The translations under genes were made by a program, and so were the position numbers. A stretch of 64,000 nucleotides of DNA. It comes from Larix kaempferi. Its lineage: Eukaryota > Streptophyta > Pinopsida > Pinales > Pinaceae. Each line of letters opens with the position of its first letter. The stretch's first letter is position 1. The notes beneath the pieces are model-generated. The model was not told the DNA's origin and did not search any database. It saw only the letters and a program-made list of their open reading frames with translations. Shown here piece after piece: positions 1-10,800 of this stretch. Location: contig BSBM01000877.1 of the NCBI GenBank assembly GCA_027924585.1, forward strand, positions 5,147,501 to 5,211,500, in the 5' to 3' direction.

Positions 1-2
1 TT

Positions 3-440
3 GAGGCTTTGACATTATTGGGTTTGGTTTTAGTAGAATCTGGAAGGTTAAGTTTGAGGTTCATGTTATAGTACGGATTTGAATATGCAAAACAAAATAT
101 GTATTTTTTGTTGATTTTTCAACATGGGTTTTATTCAGTTTGGGCTAATATTGGGTTGGGATTGATAGCCACAGAGTCCTGTACAGCTACTGAGAATTTT
201 AACCCCACTGCAAAATCATGTGATGAAAATAAACATAATACTTCGAGGCTTTGACCTTATTGGGTTTGACTTTAATAGAATTTGGAACATATGAAGTTAA
301 GAATTGCCATTTTAGGTTCATGTTATAGTATGGATTTGAATATGCAAAACAAAATAATCCTTTTATGTTTGATTTTTCAACATGTGGTTTATTCAGTGTT
401 GTGTAGTGATGGGTTGGGATTGATAACCAATGGTCCGGTT
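3..440. repeat. Diverged tandem duplication, about 242-bp period
   Basis: Two copies of one segment lie head to tail, starting at about 3 and 245. Both contain GAGGCTTTGAC, then TTCATGTTATAGTA, GGATTTGAATATGCAAAAC and TTTTTCAACATG in the same order. Small indels and substitutions separate them. No coding potential is evident; the small reading frame at 282-482 matches nothing I recognise. The repeat family is not known to me. Confidence 0.75.
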
Positions 441-678
441 CTGGTTTTGTTTGAATTGGTGCGGCTGAGGGTTGAAACCTAGGCCCAACACTTGTTAGGT
501 ATCCATGGCCATGTTCCAGCGTGGCTTGGTTATATTTAGCATCAGCTGTCCCAAAGACCTGGGAATTTCTCCACTTACATATGGATTATTGTTTTAATAT
601 CCATGTTACCAGAAAGCTGACCAAGAGATCCATTTCTTGTATGGTTCCATTCCCGTTCTCATTCTCATTCACCTCTCA
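441..678. other. No gene seen
   Basis: Non-coding sequence between the duplicated repeat and the left end of the hAT-like element. Short reading frames cross it but show no recognisable domain. Confidence 0.5.
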
Positions 679-1921
679 TAGTGTTAGGCACCCGGCCGGT
701 CCGAACTGCCACCCTGAACCGGAAATGGCCGGTTTCATACCAAACTGGCCAGTTCCGTACAGGAACCGACCAGACCGGTTCGGTACAGGAACCGACCGGT
801 TCAGTACACAACCGGCCTTTTTTCACCTTACCGGTCGGTTACATACTGAACCGATCGGTTCCCTACTGCATCGTACAGTTGTGGCTATGGGCCCTAAAAA
901 TTCAATTTTTTTTTAAAACAAAAAAAAGGCCTACACTAATAGCAAAAAAACTAACCTTAGTAATCATCAATAACATTAAATGGTAATATTAAATTCTTAA
1001 AAGTAAAAGTGGCATTCTCCTTATCTTTCATTTTGTATCCTTTTACTTAATTTTTAACATCAGCTATCCTCACCTTGACTCATTGTCCTGATGATGAACC
1101 GTGATTAAGGTTCGAAACGTCGACTTTTCACAATGGGTACTGCGTTATCCCCGAATTCTTCACTATCACCATTAATTGTTTCAAGATGTTTGAGAGTGGT
1201 TCCAACCGCATCGTATTTCATATGCAAAAAGTAGAAGTTTAGAACCCATTCAGAATTCAACAGACTTAACAGTGTTTAGGGTTTTAGGATTGCAACATTT
1301 CCACTGGATTCTATCATGTATGAGGGTACGAGATTGGCATTTAATCAAGCGCATCAACCCCTCTATGTACCTCGATGTTGGTGGTTTTGATTGTTTAACT
1401 CCTTTGTCATGACCTTAGTAAAAATGTACCCTTCACTCAAGCAAAATTACTTGTTAGGCATGTGAAGTTTTTTCTACCTTTTTTTAATTCTTGGATTAGG
1501 AGGTTTCATCAAAATTGTAGGGTGTATACTTTGCACAATTAGAGTCTAGACTAGTAGTACCACATTATCAGATTGTAGACACTAGACTATACTTGTTGAT
1601 TAGTACTATGCTTATTTTTGGACTCTAGGGGCCATTTAGGGCCTCTTCGTTGATGTATTTTGGTCCAGAGATGAATTGCATTCGATGCTATTATGGCTAT
1701 ATGCACCCATACTTGCCATATACATGAGAAACTTTGCATATTTTTGTATAATGGTTTGGATTCATATGGATGCAGATGAATATATATGTGTTTTTACAAA
1801 ATTTGAATATTTTATGTAGTTTTTGGTCGACTGTTTTTTTTTCTAGTTTTTTTCTTGTTCCAGTCCAGTTCAGATTTTGGGCTCTGTTGGTTCGATGACC
1901 TGTTCGGTCCTGATAACATTG
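679..1921. mobile_element. Probable non-autonomous hAT-type DNA transposon
   Basis: The left end reads TAGTGTTAGGCACCCGG and the reverse complement of the right end reads CAATGTTATCAGGACCG, a degenerate terminal inverted repeat of the TAGTGTTA/CAGTGTT class found in plant hAT elements. The 8 bp outside each end are ACCTCTCA (671-678) and CCCTCTTA (1922-1929), 6 of 8 identical, as expected for an old 8-bp hAT target duplication. The left 200 bp carries repeated CCGGT/ACCGG subterminal motifs and the right end has matching TTCGGTCC and GGTTCG motifs. There is no transposase. The call rests on ends and flanks only. Confidence 0.5.
1081..1135 (+). ncRNA. Hammerhead-ribozyme-like motif (probable relic)
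   Basis: The conserved core CTGATGA (1088-1094) is followed, after one extra base, by a perfect 5-bp helix GAACC/GGTTC (1096-1100 with 1109-1113) and directly by GAAAC (1114-1118). This is the order of a hammerhead core. CATTGT (1081-1086) can pair with ACAATG (1130-1135) as helix I, and TTC at 1127-1129 is an allowed cleavage triplet. Helix III is very weak, one extra base follows CTGATGA, and C1087 is bulged. Hammerheads are known in plant retrozymes and in Penelope-like retroelements; no Penelope reverse transcriptase is visible nearby. Confidence 0.35.
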
Positions 1922-3171
1922 CCCTCTTATCACTGGATTAGTATATTAATAATAAAATTTATATGCATAGCATATGCTGGGAGGGGGGTTCGGGTGTGTC
2001 ATGTTTCTTATCCCCTCATACTCTCTGACGCCATTTCCCATTCATTTTACCATTGTTTGAAATTTTGGTAATCTGCCCTAAAATGCAAATTCTGAAATTT
2101 CACTTTATTAACTTGAGGTTTCCTGGCCCTAATCCCTGTGCAGTGTGAAGTTACAGCCTTGGGGCTGATCTCTAATATTAAATCAAAAACAGTATTATTT
2201 CACTTTCCTTCACCCCAATTTCACCTGGCAGCCCAAGAGAATAAATTATTAAATACCATATGAGTGTACTTCAATACCACAATGTTACAACTCTTAGGGC
2301 ACACTTTTCAAGGCATATAGCAGATCTGAATTCTCTTATTACAGCAGATCTTATTAGCAACAAATATGCTCCTTTATCTTCTGTTTCTGTGTTGAGTCAC
2401 TTAACCATTTCAGCTATATGTTATGTCAAATTAGCATGAAGGACAAGGGCTGAAATCTACTCAATAAAGAAGATAACATAAGCTGAAAAATTGAAAATTA
2501 AATATGCAAATACACAATATTTGGACAGCTGGAAGCTTTTATATATATATCTATATAAAAGATGAACTACAAGTACATACCTCAACTTTATCACAACGCT
2601 GGTACGAATCAAGCTCTCCAAACCCTAGATAGGGAAACCATAAGAAAACCCTAGTCACCAACTCCTCGTAGCTAGGATTCACTCCCAACCAAAGCACATC
2701 ACTCCACCAAAGATTCTCAACATACTAACATCGACACTAGCAAGTCCTCCTTGGCACAAACACTAAGCTTGTATCATAGAATCTCTCCACACTTGCGCTC
2801 TTGTCTTCCTTAGGATTTACAAACCCTAGCATGTTGCATCACATAAATACATGGCAAGACAACTCTTGCACTAGCCTCCAAATCAACATGTTCATCCTAG
2901 GGTTCGAATCCTCAAACCCTACGTCATTATTCTTTCATCATCATAAGCATTAAGACCTACATGGAACATCAAGAATACAATAACCAAGTCTTCTTCCAAG
3001 CAAGGCATCACACCATGCTTAGGACCCATCAAGCTATGGTCTCCATCATCTTGCCTTAGCCTCCATGTATCCTACAAGAATAAAGCTACATAATCATGCA
3101 AGTTGTTAACTCCACTCACCATGTCTTCTACTAGGGTAAAAATCCCAGCACTACGACAAAAGCCACAAGAC
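1922..3171. other. No gene seen; A/T-rich repetitive flank
   Basis: About 1.2 kb without a supportable gene. From about 2570 it contains many AAACCCTAG-type words and ends in ATTCC (3172-3176), the left target duplication of Copia-1. The sequence resuming after 8925 has a similar composition, so both sides probably belonged to one older repeat before Copia-1 inserted. Confidence 0.5.
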
Positions 3172-3176
3172 ATTCC

Positions 3177-3613
3177 TGTTGTTGTTATAGCTATGTGAGG
3201 CATTCTCACTAGCCCAACCGACCTACAGATGTAAAACAAACATTAAATGTATTTTTATATTGCAAAAGGACAAGTTGGCCCAGTAAGGGAATTTTCCAAA
3301 AAGTAATGTATAAATAGAAGTGCTGCTCATCTCATTTGATCATTCAACTAAAGGAAGTTCGCTCAAGTGGAGTAGTTCGCATTTTTTGGTTGCTAGAAGA
3401 CAAGTGTAGCTGATTTCTTGGGCATTGACTCATTTTGTACTTTTTATCTTCTTTGTACTAAATCTCAGAGTAAGAAAGGGTTGCTGGGTTTTTCCCGAGT
3501 TTGAGTTTTCCCAGGGTAAAGTGTTGTGTCTATTTTTCTGTGCATAGTTGTTCTTTCAGTGATCCTTTTATTGCTTATATATATTTATGTTGCTATAAGT
3601 AAAAACATTAACA
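3177..3613 (+). repeat. Copia-1 5' LTR
   Basis: Begins TG and ends CA with ATTCC immediately outside. It pairs with the LTR at 8487-8920. It contains a TATA box at 3309-3316 and the TTTCCC-GAGTT-TGAG-TTTTCCC region shared with the other Copia LTRs here, all of which contain a "GGGTTTTCCC"-like stretch near the R/U5 part. Confidence 0.93.
3309..3316 (+). promoter_or_regulatory. TATA box in Copia-1 5' LTR
   Basis: TATAAATA lies about 130 bp into the LTR and is conserved in the 3' LTR at 8619-8626. This is the expected position of the U3/R promoter of the element. Confidence 0.7.
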
Positions 3614-3625
3614 TTATATCAGAGC
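3614..3625 (+). promoter_or_regulatory. Degenerate primer-binding site of Copia-1
   Basis: TTATATCAGAGC directly follows the LTR. It matches the canonical plant Copia site TGGTATCAGAGC (initiator tRNA-Met) except at two positions; the intact form occurs in Copia-2 at 26984. Confidence 0.75.
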
Positions 3626-3985
3626 TATGCTGAAAGTGACTATTCCCAGGAACTAGGGTTTGAAGTTTCTTCAACTTCCAACCATCAAATTGGTTCGATC
3701 TTACATTCATTGAGCTCGCCTCAGCAAGGCGAATTTTTCTGTGCAATCAGATTCTCATTCTGACAATTTTCATTTTTGACCTAATTTTCGAGATTTAGGG
3801 TTTGCCGGTTCTCAGTGTTCTGAACACAAATCAGGAAGAAAAGAAGGTCCATTCAACTCGCCTTAGGAGGGTGAATTCATCTGTGGAAGTGGTTTTCTCA
3901 AAATCTAAAATTCATTTTTGACCTACCTCCTGCTAGGGTTTCTGCAAAACTACTAACCAGTCAAAATGTCAAGCATTAGTCTAGA

Positions 3986-4751
3986 GTGCTTATTGTTCTA
4001 GAAGAAAATGATCTACTAAACTTTGCTACAGAAGGAGTGTTAGAACCAGTAGAAGATTCAGAGAAGACTCAATGGAAGAAGAATGATGCCAAGGCAAGAA
4101 GGGTACTAATAGATTCAGTTAAGGATCATTTGATTCCTCACATTTCTCAAAAGAAGACAACAAAAGCAATGTTTGACTCATTGAAGAAATTGTTTGAGAA
4201 TACAAAGATTAATAGGGCTCTTGCCCTAAGGCAACAACTCTCAAGCATCAAGATGTCTAGATCAGAGACCATAGCTTCATACTTCATGAAGATCACAGAG
4301 ATAAAAGATAAATTGGCAACAATTGGTGAAATTATTGCAGACAGAGAGTTGGTCATGATAACCTTGAATGGTCTCTCTCAATCTTGGGAACCTTTCATTC
4401 GAAGCATATCAGGAAGATTAGAACTACCAAATTTTGAAAGGTTATGGGCAGACTGTACACAAGAAGAAACCAAACTTGTGGTTAGAGGCAAAATACAAGA
4501 CCCTCATGAAGAAGATCAAGCCCTCATTACACATACCAAGAAGAAAGGAAAGAAGAACTTTGGATGAAAAGACAAAGTTAGAAGATCAAGTCCTAATCCT
4601 GATCAAAGGAAGAAGAAGGACACGTCGAAGGTTCAATGCTATAAATGCAGAAAGTTTGGTCACTTGCAATTCACAGAAGAGGAACGAACATGCCTCTGCA
4701 ACTGATGTAGATGAAGAAACTCAACCAAAGAAATCGAAGAAGACAGAATGA
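3986..4751 (+). pseudogene. Copia-1 gag remnant
   Basis: This frame encodes a Copia capsid-type gag (UBN2-like): a V-L-I-V-L-E-E-N-D-L-L start, then A-R-R-V-L-I-D-S-V and S-Y-F-M-K-I-T-E. It parallels the longer gag of Copia-2. About 50 bp coding for the N-terminus is missing: the ATG at 3966 is out of frame and hits a stop, so no start codon remains for this frame. A TGA at about 4565 and a shift to the frame ending at 4751 break the basic C-terminus. The CCHC zinc knuckle of Copia-2 is not recoverable here. Clearly a dead copy. Confidence 0.85.
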
Positions 4752-5800
4752 TTCTTCTTCACCTCAGCTTTATCAGGTACTATTCCTACTGATAATAATG
4801 TTTGGTCGTTAGATAGTGGTGCTTCTAAACATATGACATGTTATAAGGAGTTTCTCTCAAACCTAAATGAGAGAGAATCACATCTAAGAGTAGTTCTTGG
4901 AGATGACGCTAGATATACAGTGAAAGGAATTGGGACAACTTCCTTTCAGTTAGATTCTGGTGATTCTCTGCATTTGGGAGAAGTATTATATGTGCTAGGA
5001 ATGAAAAGAAATCTCGTCTCTATCTCAGTACTAGAAGACAAGGGTTATAAAGTTGCATTCTCAGATGGGAAGGTTCTTGCATGGCACAAGAATTCCACTA
5101 TCAATTCTGCAAGAACAATTGGTGTTTGTGAAGAAAGTTTATACAGATTGACGGTACAACCAGTTCAGGCTCTAGTACACGACTCTATCAGTTTGTGTGA
5201 GCTATGGCATAAGAGACTTGCTCACCTACACTATAGAGCTCTTCCTCCTCTAAGGAAGATGGTTATAGGACTTCCCGAACTCCAAGTGGAACACAATGGT
5301 ATCTGCAAAGGATGTGCACTTGGCAAGAATGCCAAGGGATCTTTTCCTAATAGTGAGACCAGGTCCAAAGGAATATTAGAATTGATACACTCAGACTTGT
5401 GTGGACCTATGTCAGTTACATCATTGGGAGGATTTTTGTACTATGTGACCTTCATAGATGATTACTCCTAGAAGACATGGATCTATTCCTTGAAGTCTAA
5501 AGAATCCGAAGAAGTTCTGAACAAGTTCAAAGAATTCAAGGCCCAGGTTGAGAACCTATCCGGGAAGAGGATAAAGATTCTAAGGTCCGATAATGGAGGA
5601 GAGTACACCTCCTCATAATTTAGTAATTTTTGTAGGAAGTAGAAATCAAGAAGGAATATATAGTTCCTTACAACCCTCAACAAAATGGGGTTGCAGAAAG
5701 GAAGAACAGATCTATAGTTGAGGCAGTGAAAGCCATGATTCATGATCAAAATCTACTGATGTTTTTATGGGCAAAGGCCTCCAACACTGCAGTATATGTT
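4752..5800 (+). pseudogene. Copia-1 protease and integrase remnant
   Basis: The aspartic protease active site D-S-G-A-S lies at 4812-4826, followed by a GAG-pre-integrase segment with the zinc-binding H-K-R-L-A-H and C-K-G-C pattern, then the integrase core (L-I-H-S-D-L-C-G-P, F-I-D-D-Y-S, L-R-S-D-N-G-G-E-Y). Stops occur at 5469-5471 and near 5615. The segment with P-Y-N-P-Q-Q-N-G-V-A-E continues in another frame around 5650-5800. In an active element this region would mature the polyprotein and insert the cDNA. Confidence 0.88.
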
Positions 5801-7433
5801 CAGATTCCAGAATAGAAGCCCACACAGAATACTGAAGAATATGACTCCAGAAGAGGCCTTCACAGGTGTGAAGCCAGAAGTTGGTCATCTACGTATATTT
5901 GGATGTCCAGTATACATTCATGTACCCAAAGAAAAGAGAACAAAGCTAGAACCTTCAGGGAAGAAGGGTACATTTGTTGGGTACAGTGAATCCTCGAAGG
6001 CATACCGAATCTACATCCAAGGTCAAAGACAGATTGAAATCAGCAGGGATGTTTCCTTCGAAGAAGAGATTGCCTTAAGAAAGGCTAGACGATCATCCTC
6101 AGACAACGAGGAGAAAGAAGCTCCAAAAGAAACAGAGTCATTACTCGCTCCCTCTTCAGAAGTTCATAGGGAGCCGACAGATCCAGTAGGTTCTGTAGAT
6201 CCGATGGATCTAGTTGTTCCAGTAGAGCCCACATATGTTCCTAGAGATCTTGCTATTGGCAGGAAGAGGCCTATTCGGGCTCGACAAACTTTAGAGGATG
6301 CAGAAAAGCATGCTGCTCCCCCAGGTACATTCAGGGAGAGCAAGAAACCATGAAGATATTCAGGATACGTAGCATTGATGTCCCACATTATTGATTCTGA
6401 GCCCTCCAGTTATGAGGAGGCTGCCAACCAGCAAGTTTGGAAAGATGCTATGATGGAAGAATATCAATCCATCATCAAGAATGACGTATGGGAAGTTGTG
6501 CCGAGACCTGAAGGGAAGTCAGTTGTGACTTCCAAGTGGATCTACAAGATTAAACATGCAATAGATGGGAGCATTGAGAAGCACAAAGCAAGATTTGTGG
6601 CTAGAGGATTCTCTCAGAAAGAGGGAGTCGATTATGATGAGACATTTGCCCCAGTTGCATGATACACGACCATAAGATCAATCATAGCTCTAGCTTTAGC
6701 TATGGGATGGAAGTTACATCAGATGGATATTAAAACTGCTTTCCTCAACGGAGTAATTGAGGAAGAAGTCTACATCGAACAACCAGAGGGTTTCGAGATT
6801 CATGGGAAGGAATCCCATGTGTGCAAATTGAAGAAGGCCCTGTATGGCCTCAAGCAGGCACCACGAGCATGGTATGCCAGGATTGATGGGTACTTGGTGA
6901 GCTTGGGATTCACCAAGAGTGAGACAGACTTCAACCTTTATTACAAGGTTGAGGATGGCAGACCATTGATACTAGTACTGTATATTGATGATTTGTTTCT
7001 CACAGGAGATGAGAAACTTATCGAATGGTGCAAGAAGATGCTAGCCTCTGAGTTCGAGATGAAGGATCTTGGTCCGATGCATTACTTCTTAGGTTTGGAG
7101 GTGTGGCAGAGACATGATGAGATTTTCCTAAGCCAAGGAAAATATACCATTGATATCTTGAAAATATTTGGTATGATGGACTGTAAGTCCATGAATACAC
7201 CCATGGAGATAAACCTTAAGAAGTTGAGTGACTCAGCTTCTGAGTCAGAATTGATAGATCCTACCATGTACAAACAACTGATTGGTTTACTGATATATCT
7301 AGTTAACACTAGACCAGATATCTGCTTTGCAGTAAGTGCTCTCAGTCAGTTTATGTGTAAACCGAGACAGGTACATTGGGTTGCTGCGAAACATGTGCTA
7401 AGATATTTACATGGCATTGTGAAATATGACTGA
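5796..7433 (+). pseudogene. Copia-1 integrase C-terminus and reverse transcriptase remnant
   Basis: The stretch up to 6353 has the Copia-specific integrase tail (H-L-R-I-F-G-C-P, G-Y-S-E-S-S-K-A-Y-R). After a stop, 6375-7433 encodes reverse transcriptase: W-K-D-A-M-M-E-E-Y, A-R-F-V-A-R-G-F-S-Q, M-D-I-K-T-A-F-L-N-G, K-Q-A-P-R-A-W-Y and the catalytic Y-I-D-D box. A TGA at 6661 replaces an arginine codon (CGA to TGA, a CpG-decay type change) between D-E-T-F-A-P-V-A and Y-T-T. The rest is long and well preserved, so this is a relatively young relic. Confidence 0.92.
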
Positions 7434-7439
7434 GATATG

Positions 7440-7935
7440 CTTCTAGGAGTGACATGAGATTGTATGGATATACAGATTCAGATTGGGCAGGAAGTGTTGT
7501 GGACAAGAAGAGCACCTCCGGGTGTTGCTTCAGTTTGGGTTTTGCAGTGATTTCCTGGTGCAGCAGGAAGTAACCCTCAGTAGCATTGAGCACTGCAGAA
7601 GTAGAGTATACTGCAGCAAGTGCAGCAGCATGAGAAGCAATATGGCTTCAGAAGCTCTTTGTAGGATTGTCCGGGCAGACACTTGAGACAATCAAAGTTG
7701 TGTGAAGCTTTCAGTGAATCCTGTATCTCATGACAGATCGAAGCATGTGGAAATCAAGTACCACTATATCAGAGATATGGTACAGAGAGGAGCAGTTCAG
7801 CTCCCGTATATTCCGATGGATGAACAAATTGTAGACATTCTCACCAAGCCTCTTTCCAGAGTGAAGTTTGTGTACTTCCGTGAAAGACTTGGAGTATTGG
7901 AGAATGCTTCCCTCAATGAGAGAGAGTGCTCATAG
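7440..7935 (+). pseudogene. Copia-1 RNase H remnant
   Basis: In broken frames the RNase H motifs Y-T-D-S-D-W-A-G and K-S-T-S-G-C are readable from about 7465, followed from 7702 by S-V-N-P-V-S-H-D-R-S-K-H and the Copia C-terminal D-I-L-T-K-P-L. Several stops interrupt the first half. It would have degraded the RNA strand during cDNA synthesis. Confidence 0.85.
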
Positions 7936-7940
7936 TCCAG

Positions 7941-8240
7941 GTAGGACATGCGGTCCTTTGTAGACCGACAGTGAACTCGGTTCAGGATAGGTAGTCCTTT
8001 GTAGACCGAAAATGAACTCTGTTCAAGACAGAAGGGCCTTTGTAGACCAAAAATGAACTCAGTCCAGTTTGGACAGGCAGTCCTTGTAGACCAATAATGA
8101 GTTCAAGCTAGTTTGAATAGGTGGTCCTTGTAGACCGAAAAGGAGTTCAGTCCAGTTAGAACAGGCGGTCCTCGTAGGCTGACAAAGAGTTCAGTCCAGT
8201 TAGGACAGGTGGTCCATGTAGACCATAATGAGCGTAGTCC
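7941..8240 (+). repeat. Copia-1 3'-UTR tandem array, about 42-bp units
   Basis: About seven units each contain GGTCCTTTGTAGACCGA-like sequence and GAGTTCAGTCCAGTTAGGAC. Unit starts fall near 7952, 7992, 8035, 8078, 8122, 8166 and 8209. The array lies between the RNase H stop and the 3' LTR, the same position as the arrays in Copia-2, Copia-D and Copia-E. Confidence 0.88.
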
Positions 8241-8477
8241 AGTTAGGACTGTTGTTCCTGTGAGGAATTTTTCTCCAGTATGGAGAGGACTCTTGTATAG
8301 AGTACATTTGATCCCTGTATGGGATGTCTTCCTGTATAGACGATGTTGACCCTTTTCTTATGATGAAGAGATGTACGAGTCCAGTCGTGACGTTCAGATG
8401 ATGCCAAGATGTACGAGTCCAGTTGTGACGACCAAATGATGATTGATGAGTTCCAGCGTGATGATACCTCTCTAGCT

Positions 8478-8486
8478 AAGGGGGAG
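8478..8486 (+). promoter_or_regulatory. Polypurine tract of Copia-1
   Basis: AAGGGGGAG sits immediately before the 3' LTR, where plus-strand cDNA synthesis is primed in LTR retrotransposons. Confidence 0.85.
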
Positions 8487-8920
8487 TGTTGTTGTTATAA
8501 CTATGTGATGCATTCTCACTAGCCCAACCGACCTACAAATGTAAAACAAACATTAAATGTATTTTTATATTGCAAAAGGACAAGTCGGCCCAGTAAGGGA
8601 ATTTTCCAAAAAGTAATGTATAAATAGAAATGCTGCTCATCTCATTTGATCATTCAACTGAAGGAAGTTCGCTCAAGTGGAGTAGTTCGCATTTTCTCGG
8701 TGCTAGAAGACAAGTGTAGCTGATTTCTTGGGCATTGACTCATTTTGTACTTTTTATCTTTGTACTAAATCTCAGAGTAAGAAAGGGTTGTTGGGTTTTT
8801 CCCGAGTTTGGGTTTTCCCAGGGTAAAGTGTTGTGTCTATTTTTCTGTGCATAGTTGTTCTTTTAGTGATCCTTTTATTGCTTATATATATTTATTCTGC
8901 TATAAGTAAAAACATTAACA
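8487..8920 (+). repeat. Copia-1 3' LTR
   Basis: Starts TGTTGTTGTTATA and ends ACATTAACA, followed by target duplication ATTCC. Its TATAAATA is at 8619-8626. It is 3 bp shorter than the 5' LTR. Confidence 0.93.
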
Positions 8921-10261
8921 ATTCCATCATCACCTCCAACATTGTGTTCTTCTTGAGGGGTTATTTGCATAGCACAAGCCACAAACCCTATCATCTAACA
9001 AGAGTAAACCCTAGCATCACATAGGCGGTTTATCCAAGAACAACTAAGATGTCCCCCTCTCTTCTTGTCTTCTCCTATGGTTTCTTCATGAACCCCAATG
9101 TCTTGCTCCCTACGAGATCTCTCCAAGATCACCACAAAGAATAGAGTACAATGATGAATGATGTGACAAAGTTCCAAGATGTATATCACATAGTACCAAG
9201 CTCCTAGGTCTAAGTGCCCTTCTCCAAATGCCTAGTGCTCCTCCTCCTAGGTAGGCACCTCTCCTAATTGAGCAATTGACTCCCCCAATGTGTGCACTCA
9301 ATGGCTTAAGTCATCATGCTGATCAGTATAACAACCTCCAAGGTAAGGGCACTTGCTAGCATTCTAACCAAGATGAAGCATCCACTCAATCTGATCCATC
9401 CATATGTCTATGAAGCATCGCTAAGGGACTAGCGCTGGGTGAAAAATTAAAATATTTTTGGAGTAACCCAAAAGCTAACAACCATTTCTTTGTTTTGATA
9501 GCTTAGGTTTATTATCCTCTCTCTCTCTCTCTCTGTCTTCTGATTTGATGATGGATTATGATTCGCTGATCTAAAACGTATCATTCAATTATTCACATGC
9601 AGTGATTCCAGAAAACAATTCTAACAACATACATTTAATTAGTTGCCAGATGCACCTTATAAATACCCTATGAATGGTAAAGGCAGATCGATTTTTTCAC
9701 ATATATCGTGGATTAGAGAATTCCTGAATTGATCGACAGTTTCTTTTGTTCTGATAGATAGTCCAAGAGAGCATTGGAGTGAACAAATCAAAAGGAAAGA
9801 AAAGGACTGAAGTGAATATGGGCTTTGACTTATGGTTGGACTAATAGGCTTTTACAAGTTTGAATGCTAGAAACTCATTAATTTATCTCATGTTTGTTGA
9901 ATCAAATAATGTTGTTGCTGAACTAATTTTCATTTTTTTTATGTTTCTGGCAGATAGATAGTCTGAAATTGAAATTGAAATTAATGTCCACTAGAGACCC
10001 AACTAAGTCAAAGGGACTAGAGATTACATTCATCATGAGAAGACCATACAAAAATAGGAGTACAAGAGGCCCCCTTAAAATGAGAATGAAAAATGAATAC
10101 AACAAAAACAGAAAATGAAACAACATAGCCCAAGCATTCGTAAGGGGGAGAATCCTAGAAAGTGGAGGAGATCCGATGAATAAACCAAGTTCAGATAGAA
10201 GTGCAACAAGACAAGGAGAGGAGGGAGGTAGCCCTACTCATAATTTGAATCTTCACCAAGG

Positions 10262-10800
10262 GCTGCTTGGCACAAAGAGCATAGTTAAAGTAAAAGCTGA
10301 GGTGTTTAGTATTGTCCACTGCAGACTTTTTCGCTCGCTAAGCACAATAAATAATAATTTTGTTCAAATTGGTTCTTTGTAAAATCTTCATGACCTTCCT
10401 TAAAAGTTTTTTTTATTAAAATTGTTTGAAGAGTGAATGCTTCCAATCAATACCTGCAAGCGACTCTTTTAGGAATGAAGTTTGATCTGTTCTAGTATTG
10501 AAATATAACTCACTGAGTGCTGCGTTTCACATAACTCACCATGGGATGCTTTGCACAAAGTCATAATTAAAGTAAAAGCTGATTTTGTTTGTATTTTCCC
10601 TTGCAGACTTTTCTGCTAAGCATTATAATGGACGATTTTTGTAAAATATTTAATGACCTACAGTTTTTTTGTTTGTCCATAGAATCTTCATGAAGAACCG
10701 CATAAACAGTTTATGTCAACATTTTTAATCCAAATATTACTTTTAAATAATTTGAAGGATGAATGCTTCCAATCAATGCCCACAAGCAGCACTGTCCTAT
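10262..10800. repeat. Diverged tandem duplication upstream of CNX1 exon
   Basis: Two related segments begin at about 10262 and 10546. Both contain GGCACAAAG or TGCACAAAG, then GTTAAAGTAAAAGCTGA-like sequence, TGCAGACTTTT, CTAAGCA, and later GAATGCTTCCAATCAAT (about 10433 and 10760). Unequal spacing shows old indels. The function, if any, is unknown. Confidence 0.75.

Larger units (their letters stand above)
3177..8920 (+). mobile_element. Copia-1: full-length, inactive Ty1/Copia retrotransposon
   Basis: This is a complete element with two LTRs of 437 and 434 bp that begin TGTTGTTGTTATA and end ACATTAACA. It is flanked by perfect 5-bp target duplications ATTCC at 3172-3176 and 8921-8925. A degenerate primer site, gag, protease, integrase, reverse transcriptase, RNase H, a tandem array and a polypurine tract follow in Copia order. 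By eye the two LTRs differ by about 14 substitutions and one 3-bp indel, roughly 3 percent. All domains carry stops or frameshifts, so it cannot move by itself. Confidence 0.95.

Noticed and set aside
57-480. Small frame at 282-482 as a short gene
   Set aside because: It sits in a diverged tandem repeat whose other copy does not keep it open.
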